Below are positions 11,636-21,970 of a stretch of DNA of 64,000 nucleotides, one piece after another. Each line of letters begins with the position of its first letter. Position 1 is the first letter of the stretch. The stretch covers positions 3,336,576-3,400,575 of the forward strand of contig KB445791.1 in the NCBI GenBank assembly GCA_000320605.2, read 5' to 3'. The position numbers were made by a program, and so were the translations under genes. This DNA comes from Gelatoporia subvermispora B. Lineage: Eukaryota; Basidiomycota; Agaricomycetes; Polyporales; Gelatoporiaceae. The notes below the pieces were generated by a model. It did no database searches and was not told the origin of the DNA. It saw nothing but the letters and a program-made list of their open reading frames with translations.

Positions 11636-12807
11636 GGTCTAAGTAGTAGGAAATGCGTGAATTTTCGCCCCAGAGCGTATGCAAAGTAAGCTGACCTAGT
11701 GGAGAGGAGCCCCGAGAGATAGAACAGTTCACTTTCAGCGTGTTATTCCGGCCAGTATGCTGAACCCTCACCTTGACGATCTTGCGGTCGTTGCTGGTGG
11801 CTGAGAGCTTGAGTAGTGACAGCCACCGTGACTTGAGCTGCATAGTTCTGGCCGGAGACTCCCGGGTTTTCAGCCACCGCGGGCGCTTAACTCTATCAGT
11901 CCGACCATCACACAAAATTACGCTCCCCATCATACGCAACGTTCACAAGACTAGTATCCACGACGGACCCGCACGATCTGCATGCCAGACATACATTCGG
12001 TCATTTTCAAAGATGTGACACCTCGATGCCGCCATCTGGTGCTATCTTCAGTCTCGGATTCTCTCGTGCTACCACGAAGCGCCGGCCCGTACAACTCTTG
12101 ACCAACATTCTAATGAAGCAGCGTCTGTAACCACAGTATCGCCGTCCTGTCCACGGTGTGGTTCTCGCTTTGGCTAGTCATGGTCTTCTCTGCTTCTCAC
12201 ATAAATTCTGAATCTGGCAAGATAATTGTCGCCCTTGGTGGAACAAGTGTCCCATGTGAACAAACGAGCTAGTTCTACTTACCCACGAGACGTGGACTTC
12301 TCCGTCATCCCTTTTCGTTTCAAGTCCGAAAGTTTGACAACGAAGATAGAGATCATACGCGTTTGTCTCCGACCTCTGCATAAGGATCTAGACACATGGC
12401 GGCGCTTCGTTGCCCAGACTTGCGCATGTCCTGCTTCGTACAAAACAATGTAGCATGTACTCCATACGTGGTTCGTCTGGCCCAGAAAATCAACGTCCCT
12501 TCAGCTCCGCACTTCTTAGACGTATGACAAGTGCATCGGATGGTGTGAATGAGACCAAATTGACCGTATTGACCGTCTTATCCCAATGCTATGAAATGTA
12601 AAGTGAAAGTGCAACACGTCAATGAGCGGGTGAATGCGAAATGAAGCGGTTCAACGCCAGAACAGCGTCGGTGAACGCGCCGAGCGAGCTGCAGGAGTGC
12701 TTGAAACTATTGGGCGCGTTGGGCACGTTGCGGACATTGCCGGCGCGGAGCTGACGAGGATTCTGACAGACACGAGCGTCTACATACACAACTCCTCCGT
12801 GCTCAAC
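11636..12807. other. divergent intergenic region between uL13 and mitochondrial ACP
   Basis: About 1.2 kb shared by two divergent genes. The uL13 side has a plausible 5' leader with an intron (11639-11771) and an upstream ATG at 11843. The rest holds no recognisable gene or repeat. Confidence 0.5.
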
Positions 12808-13412
12808 ATGTCTTTCCTTCGCGTCGCGGTCCGAAATGTTGCACGCCCCCGAGTCGCTCCCCGGCTCGCTGCAACCATCCCTCGGGCTCGCCCTGGATTC
12901 CTCCAGGTAGCTGGGTACGCTGCCGCGGCGGGGCTCTCCAAGGAGCAGATCACGACGCGTGTGCTCGATGTCCTGAAAGGGTTCGAGAAAGTGGATCCTA
13001 CAAAGGTCTTGACCACTTCCCAGACGTCTGCCATGCGTGACTGTGCTCACATGTCCATACTCTATCCATAGCTTACCCCTGCCGCGACGTTCACTGAGGA
13101 CCTTGGCCTTGACAGCTTGGACGCCGTCGAGGTCGTCATGGCTGTTGAGGAGGTACGTGCACGAGTGTTTCACAGCGTTGTACCTGCTCTGATGTCTTGT
13201 GACGCGACTTCAGGAGTTCTCAGTCGAGATCCCGGATGCGGAGGCTGATGAGATTAAAACGGTCCAGCAAGGTTCGTGACAAACTTGTGCCGTGTATCGC
13301 CGCGTTGCCAATGTGCCTTTCAGCGATCGACTACATCGCCAAGACACCGGATGGTGAGTTGCCTGCTCTTCCCCTGCCGCCCTCTCAGCTGATCTGTGCC
13401 GCAGCTCACTAG
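12808..13412 (+). CDS. ACP1: mitochondrial acyl carrier protein
   Basis: A carrier protein of mitochondrial type II fatty acid synthesis and, in eukaryotes with complex I, a subunit of it (NDUFAB1 type). Five exons (12808-13005, 13072-13152, 13214-13271, 13324-13353, 13405-13412) join to 124 residues. The last exon holds only the final codon and a half plus the stop. The N terminus is Arg/Ala-rich and hydroxylated (MSFLRVAVRNVARPRVAPRL), as expected of a mitochondrial presequence. The carrier core shows LGLDSLDAVEVVMAVEEEF; Ser of the DSL motif takes 4'-phosphopantetheine. It ends in AIDYIAKTPDAH. The first intron has a slightly unusual GTCTTG donor, chosen because it alone gives the expected DPTK-LTPAATF junction. 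The assignment is very firm. Confidence 0.95.
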
Positions 13413-13810
13413 AAGGGGTCGTGGTAGACGGCTGTAGTAATACTTCTCGATTTCGCAATTCGAATGTGGCTTCCACGCCTTCCTAAGCTCTCTTTCCATA
13501 AGGCACCGGAATCGATATGGTGAAGGATGCTGGGATTTCGACTGGGTTGCTGCAAACAGTTAGATTATCAAATACGTGATTGAGAGAACTGCCTCGATGC
13601 AGACCGGAGATGGTCTTCAAGATAACCAAGAAGTCGAGTGTTGTACAACATGCAGGGTGAATCCTTTTGCCTTTCTACAAGGCAGTACTGGATATGCCGC
13701 TTATGGTACCCCGCCGCGAAACGATCGTGCCTACCCCGGGTCTGGAATCGCACTTGGGAGCCGTATATATTGGACACGATCCGTCCGTTCGCCAGTGCTC
13801 ATCCGCGAGT
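13413..13810. other. intergenic region between ACP and SMP-30-like genes
   Basis: About 0.4 kb holding the ACP 3' side and the promoter of the next gene. The frame of the SMP-30-like gene stays open upstream to 13667, but that part shows no family similarity. Confidence 0.5.
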
Positions 13811-15123
13811 ATGGCACCATCACGTAGTATCGTCATCGAGCGTCCCCTTCTTCATACAAACTGTACTCTTGGGGAAGGTCAATTCTACACCGCATGCCTG
13901 ATTTATGGGTCGTGACCTCCTGTTTAGGCCCCCTTTATGATCCTAGGACGTCGATGTTGCACTTCGTTGACATAGAGCAGCGCAAAGTAGAGCTATGTTT
14001 CTACTTGCATGATGTTCTCGACCAATATCATATTCTGCAGGTGCATCACCTCAACACTAATACTCTGGAGCTCAAGTCAGAGCAATTTGAGCATCCGATT
14101 ACCTGCTTGGCCCTAAGGCCTAATGCGCAGGGTGTACGTCTTCGTTATTCTTGTTCCTCCGTACTACAAGGCCGACCAATGTATCGCAGCTGGCCTGCAC
14201 AACTTCTGATGGATTCGCGCTCATTGAACCTGACTCCACACTCCGTTACTTGTGCAAGCCTTTGCCACCTGACCATTCACCTTACACTAGGTTCAATGAC
14301 GGTGCCTGTGACAGCAAAGGACGCTTTGTCGCAGGCACTATCTGCTCCCGAGACCCCAGCGTCCCGGGACAGCTATACATGTTCGATCCCGCGAACGGCA
14401 GCTGCGCGGTGATTGATCAAGGTCCATTTACGGTGAGATCAGCGTAGTATGTGACCTAGGCATCGCACGCTGACTTCAATGAGTTGTAGGATTCGAATGG
14501 GCTGGGCTGGAACGCGGATGAAAGCACTATGTAAGTTACACTTGGCGGTGAGAACCTCGCTCACCTTGTCTGACATCTCCAGGTACTTCACCGACTCGCT
14601 GGTAAACCGGATCTATGCCTACGACTACAATGACGGCAACTTATCGAACCGGCGAGTCTTCGTTGACCCAATCTCTCAGGGGCAGCCCGAGGGCTCGTTC
14701 CCCGATGGCCTTTGTATCGATAAGGAAGGCGGCATATGGTCTGCGCGGTCCGTCGCTTGCATCTTGCTTGTATTTCCAGCCTAGTAATCACCGACGAGAC
14801 AGCTGGGGCGGTTCCAAGATTATCAGATATTCCAAGGATGGAACGGAGGATCTAGAGCTGGTCTTCCCTACTGCGCTCAACGTGACAGCCTGTTGTTTTG
14901 GAGGTCAGTTAAGCCCCGCTGCGGAGATCTTTCAATACTAGACTAAGAGAATACACGTCCAGGACCGAATGAGGACCAATTATATGTCACTACGGCGCAT
15001 TGCGGAGCGTGCGGCGGCGATGCCGCCAGGCAGACGCAGCACCCTGACTCCGGCAACCTCTTCATGGTGGACCTCTCGGGACAGTTCAGAGGCGGGCAAT
15101 GGCGTTACAGTTTCGCGATATGA
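13811..15123 (+). CDS. SMP-30/gluconolactonase family protein
   Basis: A six-bladed beta-propeller lactonase-like enzyme that is metal-dependent in characterised relatives (regucalcin, gluconolactonase). First exons 13811-13877, 13928-13986 and 14041 onward. The four segments that carry the metal site in this family are present: LGEGPLYDPRTSMLHFVD (Glu; GEG and PLYD join across the first intron), YTRFNDGACDSKGRFVAGT (Asn), DSNGLGWNADESTMYFTD (Asp) and FPDGLCIDKEGGIW. Splice choices were set by these motifs. The start at 13811 gives MAPSRSIVIERPLLHTNC, the normal distance from LGEG. The protein stops at 15121 after RYSFAI. No signal peptide is seen, so it is probably cytosolic. The substrate could be gluconolactone or another lactone; the sequence does not decide. 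Confidence 0.9.
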
Positions 15124-17267
15124 GGGCTGCCGAGCACAGAGAGAAGGATGATCTTGGGGACTGAATTGATTGTTTTGCGGCTCTGATCTGTACACTTCCA
15201 TGCGCTTACAAACGACGAAGCCAGCGATGATACAAGAACTACGAGCTCAGATCCAAGCTTTCGTTCTCCGATGTGACCGAGTGTGCTATTATATCACTGC
15301 CACGCCCGGGGCCTTTACCCGCTAATCCGGTCAGGGTCTGCGGGGCAAGCTTGAGGTGACGCACACAGGGTATGCCCGTCGGAGTCAGCCGTAGTACCCT
15401 CGGAAGATGTACATGGGGTGTTCACCTACTGTATCAAGCGCTTGTGAGCTCTCAATCGCCGAGGTTAACGCACTCACATAGATTTTTGCCGGCCCGACGA
15501 GATCCCTTGGCCTGACGTTGAGCAGCATTCGCATGCCATCGGTTGCCTATGTAAGGTAGATTCATATGGGTCGGTGCGGTCATCTGTCTCTCTGACGTAG
15601 TGACCTTGGGATTTTACACAGCATTAGACAGGAAATGCATGCGTCGGAATTGCCCGAGCTGCATTTAGCAGGTCCTTGAGCTAAGCACCATTTGTCGAGC
15701 GTCCACACGTCCGATGTAGCAACCGGAACCTGAACGTATGGTCCACGATCCGTCGACAAGCCAAGGCACGCATTTTCTTCAAGCAATACTGCCGTACTGT
15801 GTCGCTGAGATCCGCAACGAAGTCGATACAGAGATGCTGCCCAGACGGATTTGAGTTGAGACGCCGAGGAGGCGTGCAATGATAGATGAGGTTGAGCATT
15901 GTGCCATGCAGGGCGATCCCAGGAAGGTCGATATAAACAGCCCAGTTGACTAGCCTTCTTTAGCAAATTCTTTCCGGACCGCGAGGGTTCGACTCAGTGA
16001 GGCCTATAGCACCAGACTGTCAGATGATCCGACGGGATTCTTCCTACCGTGTTGTCATTCTTTGTACAGGTGGCATGTCCAGCGGAGACAGCGTTCACTG
16101 ACGACGCGGCTTGATCGGAGTGGTAAGTGGGGGCCTATCTGGCATATTACATTACGTCCTCGCATTGAGATAAGTCGATAGGGTAGTTCCGTGAAGCATC
16201 TATGTGCGCCTCCCCACTCCGGTTCCGGATAGGGTTCCCCACATGATAGGCCCATTCATGGACAAAGCCGCGTTGAGTGGTGTGGTTAACTTGCGTCTCC
16301 TGATGATCCGTGCGGAAAAGCAAAGAGAGTACTGCCCGCAACTGCGGAGTTGATAGAGAAAAGCCGTTCCTTGTGATTTATCAGGTTACGAGATGTTTGA
16401 ACGGAACACCACATGCCAGGCAGACGGAAGGCACATGCCAATAGGCATTTGTATTCGTCATATCTAGAACTTCATTACTGAGGTTGATTGTACACATGAA
16501 ACCTGGAAGTAGATTAGCCATAGGTAAGATTGTACGGTAGCAGCATGATTGATCACAAACGGCCGCTCAGCAGTAATTCAGGAGAATGTTGCATGACACG
16601 GACCACACAGTGCGTCAGTCACAAGATATCAGCAGCATACGCTGTCGTAGGAGACATTTTGCTAAATGTAGAAAATCAGCGCGAGCAGTGTGCCCAACTT
16701 CCGCTATAGCTATAGAGTTTGATGTCGGTGAGAAATGATATAGACAGCTTTCATGAGTGACAGCTCAGGACGTACCCCATCGATTTGGATTTGTGGCAGT
16801 TGACCGCAGAAGAGATCAGGTCAGAGAACCCTATGCTATGGCATAGTCTTGCGGGATGTATAGTCTCGCTCTGCTGTTGTTAGAGAACTGTGACACCAGC
16901 AGACGTTGAGTTGTCCCGTGCTATTGTATCGACAGTCATGGCATACGGGCGGCGTTCCTCACTTGGGATGCGTATCAAGCTGATACAAGTTCCGATGTTG
17001 GTGACAGTAGTGCTGTGTTGTTGCTGAAAACTCTTCTGACATGCATTAAAATGCCACAAGACGCGTGTGAGGACGCGAGCGTGTCTGGGGCGGTCAAGCG
17101 TTCAAAGCAGTTTCGCGGACTACAAAAACTTCCAAAACAGGCGAAGCTCTCGGCAGAACCCAGCCGCTGCAGAGGCCGCAGCGCCCATCTTGAAGCAGCG
17201 CCGACTACTGTGACCGCGACCACCGCGCCCACACACCTGTTCTCCACTCCTCCTTCTAGCGGCAGCC
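15124..17267. other. gene-poor 2.1 kb region with a possible minus-strand gene remnant
   Basis: No complete gene is recognised. On the minus strand between about 15,950 and 15,390 there are protein-like pieces: VNWAVYIDLPGIALHGTM near 15,930, then, after a plausible acceptor, ATDGMRMLLNVRPRDLVGP near 15,500-15,545, spliced to YVGEHPMYIFRGYYG and a stop near 15,390. The middle shifts frame and contains stops, so this could be a decayed gene or one with several small introns. I do not know the family. The part from 16,050 to 17,260 shows nothing convincing beyond the promoter of the bL17m gene. Confidence 0.3.
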
Positions 17268-18288
17268 ATGAAGCATGGAGTCGCCTTCCGCAAGTTCTCC
17301 AGGACGACCTCGCATCGCATGCTGATGCTGCGGTGAGATTATCACAGCCCTGCTCTGGTGTGGTGCTTCATGCGTTCCTATTTCTCAGGAATTTGGTGAC
17401 TTCCCTTCTGGAGCACGAGCAGATCAAGACCACCTTGCCGAAGGCGAGGGATACCGCTAGACTGGCGGAGAAGGTATTCCTCTTCACCTGCCTCTTCTCA
17501 TCACCCCAACACCCCGCAATGTGTAGATGATCACGCTCGCGAAGAAGGGGACGCTCCCCGCGTACCGGCGCGCCCATGGCTTCATTCTGAAGCCTGCTGT
17601 ACTCCCCAAGCTGTTCAACAATCTTGCCGAGCGGTATTCTGCTCGTCCCGGTGGATACACGAGGATACACAAATTCGGAAACCGACCAGGTGACAATGCA
17701 CCTGCCGCAATCCTTGAGCTAGTCGACAACCCACGCGACCTCAAGTTTAACATGACTGCTCGTTCCATCGGCTGGGAGCTTCTGGGAAAGAGGTTGAGCA
17801 ACGAAGGGCTCAGGCCACTACAGGAGACAGGTCTCACGGATGTGAAGGAGGTAGTTGAGGAGGAGCGGGAAAAGGCACCCGAGCAACGGGGCGAACTGCG
17901 GCTGAAGACAAGATGGAACCTCCAAAAGGTCCTCAGGTTCCGTGATCCTGTGGCACTCCAGCAGCTCGCAGCGAAGGCTGAGGATCATGCTGTATGTCCC
18001 GCCTATACGCGACAAATGGCGGTCACTGATTTAGTGGTCGTACAGGATTCGCTGCTCGCTCAACCAATCGGTCTGAAGAGTCTCCTGGAAGAAAAGGTCA
18101 AGTCTGAGACGCCATTTGTTGGGGCAAAGGCTTTGCGTCTTAAGGCCGGCCAGACGTTGCCAGGTGGCTCCCGGAGCGCATTGCGCCTGGCTCAGGGTGC
18201 TCTCGGAAAGGAGCCCGTCGGCCGGCTGCGGTGGTTCGAACGACGAAAGCTTGGCGTTGATAAGACATCTCTCTGGACCCAGGCCTAA
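17268..18288 (+). CDS. MRPL8: mitochondrial ribosomal protein bL17m (yeast Mrpl8)
   Basis: A large-subunit protein of the mitochondrial ribosome. Four exons (17268-17332, 17389-17473, 17527-17991, 18046-18288) give about 285 residues. The N-terminal half is a classic L17 domain: [20 protein letters not shown], then [20 protein letters not shown], then [18 protein letters not shown]. The C-terminal half is a fungal extension rich in Lys, Arg and Leu, with no other domain recognised. The third intron (17992-18045) is 54 nt, a multiple of three without a stop, so its retention would add 18 residues in frame. The stop lies 38 bp from that of the convergent AIM6-like gene. Confidence 0.92.
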
Positions 18289-18326
18289 TTGTACGCTATC
18301 CTACTACTGTATATCCTCTGCATCCC

Positions 18327-19459
18327 CTAGAAAGAGGCGGCTGCCTCCAGATCATCCGCATTCAGCCAGTCCGCGCCGTCGTCGAGCAGCTCCGTCCAGA
18401 TGGCATCGCGTGCACGAATTGGCCAGCCAGGTGTGTCCCAGAATCTGGCCTTGATGCCGCGTGCGTGTGCGTCTTCGACGAACCTAGTGATGTTGGCCCG
18501 CTGAGCCTCGGAAATCTCTCCGATGCCGCTCCATCCTACCGCCGAGCCGTAGTCCGTCGACGCCAGTGGGGATAAGGTAGGGTCCCATGTCGTGTTCAAG
18601 GAGGGATCAGTGAGTTGTGTAAGGGGTGCATCGAAGAAGTAATCTCGCGGCTCTAGTGCCTTCACTTGCTCAAGGGGAGAGTTACCGGTACCAACAACTG
18701 TGACGGCTGATTGCCTCAACGTTCCATTAGCGAACGTAGTCAAGTAGCCTGCCTCTCGCAAAGGCTGGAACGCCTGAAGGATGAAAGGCAAAGCCCTAAG
18801 GTAGCTAGTCAGCTCATGGCATGTTTGTAGTGGCAGTTACGTACTCTACCCCGTCCGTCTTGATATCTATGAGGAGCTGGAGGGGTGTGCTACTCGAGGT
18901 GTCGAATGGTCCACTAGCGAAGCTGTAAGAATGAGAAAATTAACAAATACTCTAACTTACTTCGGTGTGGTCTGGTTGACAGTGAACTCATCCTTGGGAT
19001 TTATGTTGTTCAGAATCGTCAGTAGAGGTTGGATGTACAACAGATCCAGTGTGCGGTTCGGAGTGAGCGCTGCTGGCTCATGCCCGACCTGTGCTGAGTT
19101 AAGAATCCAGTAGTGCCCGACGAAGTGAAACTCACGAAGAGAGTACCGTTAAAGAGCGAAACATCTGCCTCGACACTAGCAACCCCAAGGCTCAATGCCT
19201 CAAGGAGCGGGGTGTTGCGCCAGTCTGACACATTTGATACTCAGAGCGGTTCATATACAATGATTTTCAAAAGCATACAATCATTATGCGAATGAATCGT
19301 TTTAGGGACGATGTTCTGAGTGAACTGGGTGGGATACCGCAGAAGACTTGAGTTCGTTGAGTGAAGGAACGCAATTTGCTGATCGACCGTCGGATTCGCG
19401 ATCACCAGCTGAGGCGCCAGTATGATAGACGGGAGGATCAGTCTGTAGATAGTCTTCAT
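18327..19459 (-). CDS. secreted AIM6-like PLC-type phosphodiesterase
   Basis: A PLC-like phosphodiesterase-fold protein of the fungal AIM6 family (altered inheritance of mitochondria 6). The predicted signal peptide is MKTIYRLILPSIILAPQLV. The N-terminal catalytic-type motif IHSHNDYWRNTPLLEALSLG is rebuilt across an intron whose donor lies at 19278, and is followed by ASVEADVSLFNGTLFVGHE, which holds the second catalytic-type His and acidic residues. The C-terminal half (KARFWDTPGWPIRARDAIW, DDGADWLNADDLEAA) fits the barrel end of glycerophosphodiesterase-like proteins. Several N-glycosylation sequons agree with secretion. The start at 19459 is preferred to the TTG/ATG at 19486 because it begins the signal peptide. 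The biochemical substrate is unknown even in yeast. Confidence 0.85.
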
Positions 19460-19516
19460 CTCAATGAAGTAGAATGGAAGTGGCATCCACTGCAGACCTT
19501 GCCTGATGAGAGAGCC

Positions 19517-19525
19517 CTTTTATGA
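19517..19525 (-). promoter_or_regulatory. possible TATA box of the AIM6-like gene
   Basis: On the minus strand the sequence reads CATAAAAGG about 60 bp upstream of the chosen ATG at 19459. Position and sequence fit a fungal TATA element; no transcript evidence is available. Confidence 0.35.
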
Positions 19526-20147
19526 GGCCAGTCCAGGCATCTAAGGCGGTGAGGCATGCGAAGGTCGCGATTGCGTAAAGAACGGGTTGGCTGCCATTGC
19601 AAGGTGCCATGGGCGGTCACAAGTTAGACTGAGACGAGGAGAAGCAGTCGGCGATGCGCCACGAGGAGGCGGGGGCATGTGGTCCACCACTGCGATCGCG
19701 TACCCATTGGACGCGCCACGCACGTGTGCCGACGCGCGTGCCACGTGATGACACGCGTTCGTCTCCGAGGGGGCCGGCTCCCGCTGAACTGCAGTCACCG
19801 CAATTGAACATTCGAATGCCTCATGCACGCGATCTATCCGAACATCCTCTCCGACACGAGCTTCGAACATTCGCAATACATGCAACCATGGACACTGACT
19901 GTTCTAGAGCTGCGAAACTCGTCGAGGACCTAGAACTCATCTGACGCCGCCGAGTACAACTGAATTTGGTCAAGTCTCGGTGTGCCCCCTATTCTTCATT
20001 GAAGATCTCCCAGGAACCACCTTTCGTCAGCATATATTTTGAATTGCGTGCGCAACTCACAGCTTTTTTGATATGCACCTCTCGCTCTTGTTGCAACTTT
20101 ACTCAGCATAGCAGCACGACATATTGAACTGTGACAGGTTGAACAAT
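19526..20147. other. intergenic region between AIM6-like gene and zinc-finger paralog A
   Basis: About 0.6 kb between divergent genes. A minus-strand frame at 19541-19885 has no recognisable domain and looks like GC-driven noise. No fourth copy of the zinc-finger family is seen. Confidence 0.45.
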
Positions 20148-21548
20148 ATGGAGCTCTCTCGGTAAGATGGTTACCACAGTTGCCAAAGCGGTCCTGACAG
20201 CAACTTCAGCAAAAATTTCACCTTCTGTGACGGTGCTGCATAAACGTCAGATCTCTTGCTTCCCATGATGGGTCCCGCCATCAGTCGGTCTGCACGGTCA
20301 AATTCCACAATGGTGCCGGCTTCGTTGAGTCTGTTGTCTCTCGACAACAAGATGGTCGCATGCACTGTCCACGGTGCCCGAAATCATATCGTCACCCAAA
20401 TGCGCTGCAGGCATGTATCCCAGTGAGCCTCATCCGAATGGGTTCCCCATGAACTAGATACTTTAGACGCACACAAAGAAGGGATGTGCTAGAGACGCCA
20501 GCACAACGATGGATATTGTAGCTGTAACCAGCCTGGAGATGCCCAAAGTCAGGTGAAAATAGACCAGGGCCCTCTGCGCATCCCCCTCCCTCGCGGTCTA
20601 CTTTCCGGCAACAAATGTCCCGAAGCTACGAGCAGTACTATAGAGTCCAGAAGAGATGACAGCCTCGACTGCGGGAGCGTGCTTCATGAAGAGGTCACAG
20701 AGGCTACAACAGAGATTCTGCGACTCCGTAGGGAGGATGAGGGAGGGGTACTGCGTCAATGTCAGTTGAGCCCTACTTTGCACTAAAGCGTCTGAAATGC
20801 GCATCTGATTCTCGCATTATCAGCGATTGTTGTAGGCAGAATGGATGCGGATGACCCGTCGGACGTTGACGGACCTGGTGCCATTGCGCTCTCTCCCGAG
20901 TCCACCGGAGAGCTTCAGTATACAGCTCGGGACTACGCCAGTTGGGGCAAGTCAATTGTAAATCTCCCAGTTCCCCCAGTGCATTCGGACGATCGTCTCA
21001 GGGGTGTTCGTGGCCTCAATTCTTCACAATCCGCCCGGCTTCCTGTGGGCGATGAGGACGATGTAGTACGGCCTCATGAGAAAGCAGGACTCCAAAACAC
21101 TGAACCTGATGGCCACCCACACACTTCGGATGTCGAGGATACTACGACAGTTGATGAAGCATCATCGCAGCAACCGAGAAGACCTCCGTCAACGCTAACC
21201 GTCACGTTCCCGGTATTGCCCAGTTGGTACACCACGCAGAGTCGTTCTGCGTCGCCAAATCCGCCGACTCGGAGTAGTTCACACTCACTCAGCCTGAGTT
21301 CGCGTGAAAGCGAACATAAGGACGAGATTCTGGCGTTCCTGAACAACCTGACAGAGAGAACTGGGTCCCTGCTTACCGTTTTCAAGAAGCTGGGCTTCAA
21401 GACTACCCGGCACTTGGACGCCCTATGTACGAGGTCGGACGCGCGGCGGGAACGGTTCATGTATATGTTGCGCGAGGAATACGACGTGTCGTATGCCGAT
21501 TGTATCCTGATAGAAGACGGGCTTGATCGACGACGCGGATGTTTGTGA
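20148..21548 (+). CDS. tandem zinc-finger family, copy A (apparent frameshift in finger 1)
   Basis: First of three tandem paralogs of a family I do not recognise. The exon model, guided by copies B and C, is 20148-20161, 20201-20410, 20467-20552 and 20840-21548. It begins MELSR with a split Arg codon. Finger 1 reads C-D-G-?-C with nine residues before His and H-x4-H (HDGSRH), but one base is missing at about 20232-20234, between GAC and TGC. Exons 1-2 are 224 nt here against 225 in copy B. Finger 2 (CPRCPKSYRHPNALQ, then TH and C after the intron) is C-x2-C-x12-H-x4-C. The last exon carries GELQYTARDYASWG, a Ser/Pro/Thr-rich stretch and the conserved tail LGFKTTRHLDALC...IEDGLDRRR. The 287 nt last intron is unusually long and could hide an exon. 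Either a young pseudogene, an unusual splice form or a sequencing error. Confidence 0.55.
20411..20466 (+). other. GC-AG intron in copy A at a conserved position
   Basis: Copies B and C have GT donors (GTGTGT, GTAAAA) at the homologous place, three residues before the finger-2 His. Copy A has CAG|GCATGT, the standard context of a GC donor, and the acceptor TTTAG|ACG restores the x12-H-x4-C finger exactly. Confidence 0.55.
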
Positions 21549-21970
21549 AGGCTTTATGGATGTACGTGGGCGTGTCTCGATGTGTCATTGATTCTGTAGC
21601 AGTAGCATAATTTTTCGTCACAGCCCAAGTTCAACGATGTCAATGTACTGCCGTGTGGTGGCGTGTCTATGACGGAGGCTGCGCCTGCGTGGGCATCTCG
21701 AGCAACGGCCATCGTACACGACTCAAAAAAGGTTCGCTATTCCGACGCCTTGTGGATAGCGGTGCGAAACTTTGGGTCTAAACCAAATCTAGCCACCGAT
21801 CCTCTATAATTCTCTACTCCGCGCTTCTCCCGAGAAGATCGTTCGCCGTGTTTCTACGTGACTCTGCTCTCTCCTTGCGTGATTTCAATTCACGTTTCAT
21901 GTGTCTTCTCTGCCTACTTGTGGCAAACTTGCTGTGTCTCCGAGTAGGCTGCGCCCAGTAGGATCATATT
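21549..21970. other. spacer between zinc-finger copies A and B
   Basis: About 0.4 kb with the 3' side of copy A and the promoter of copy B. No separate gene or repeat is recognised. Confidence 0.5.

Noticed and set aside
15960..16030. A tRNA-like B-box (GGTTCGACTC) in the 15-17 kb region
   Set aside because: No matching A-box, acceptor stem or anticodon arm could be built around it.
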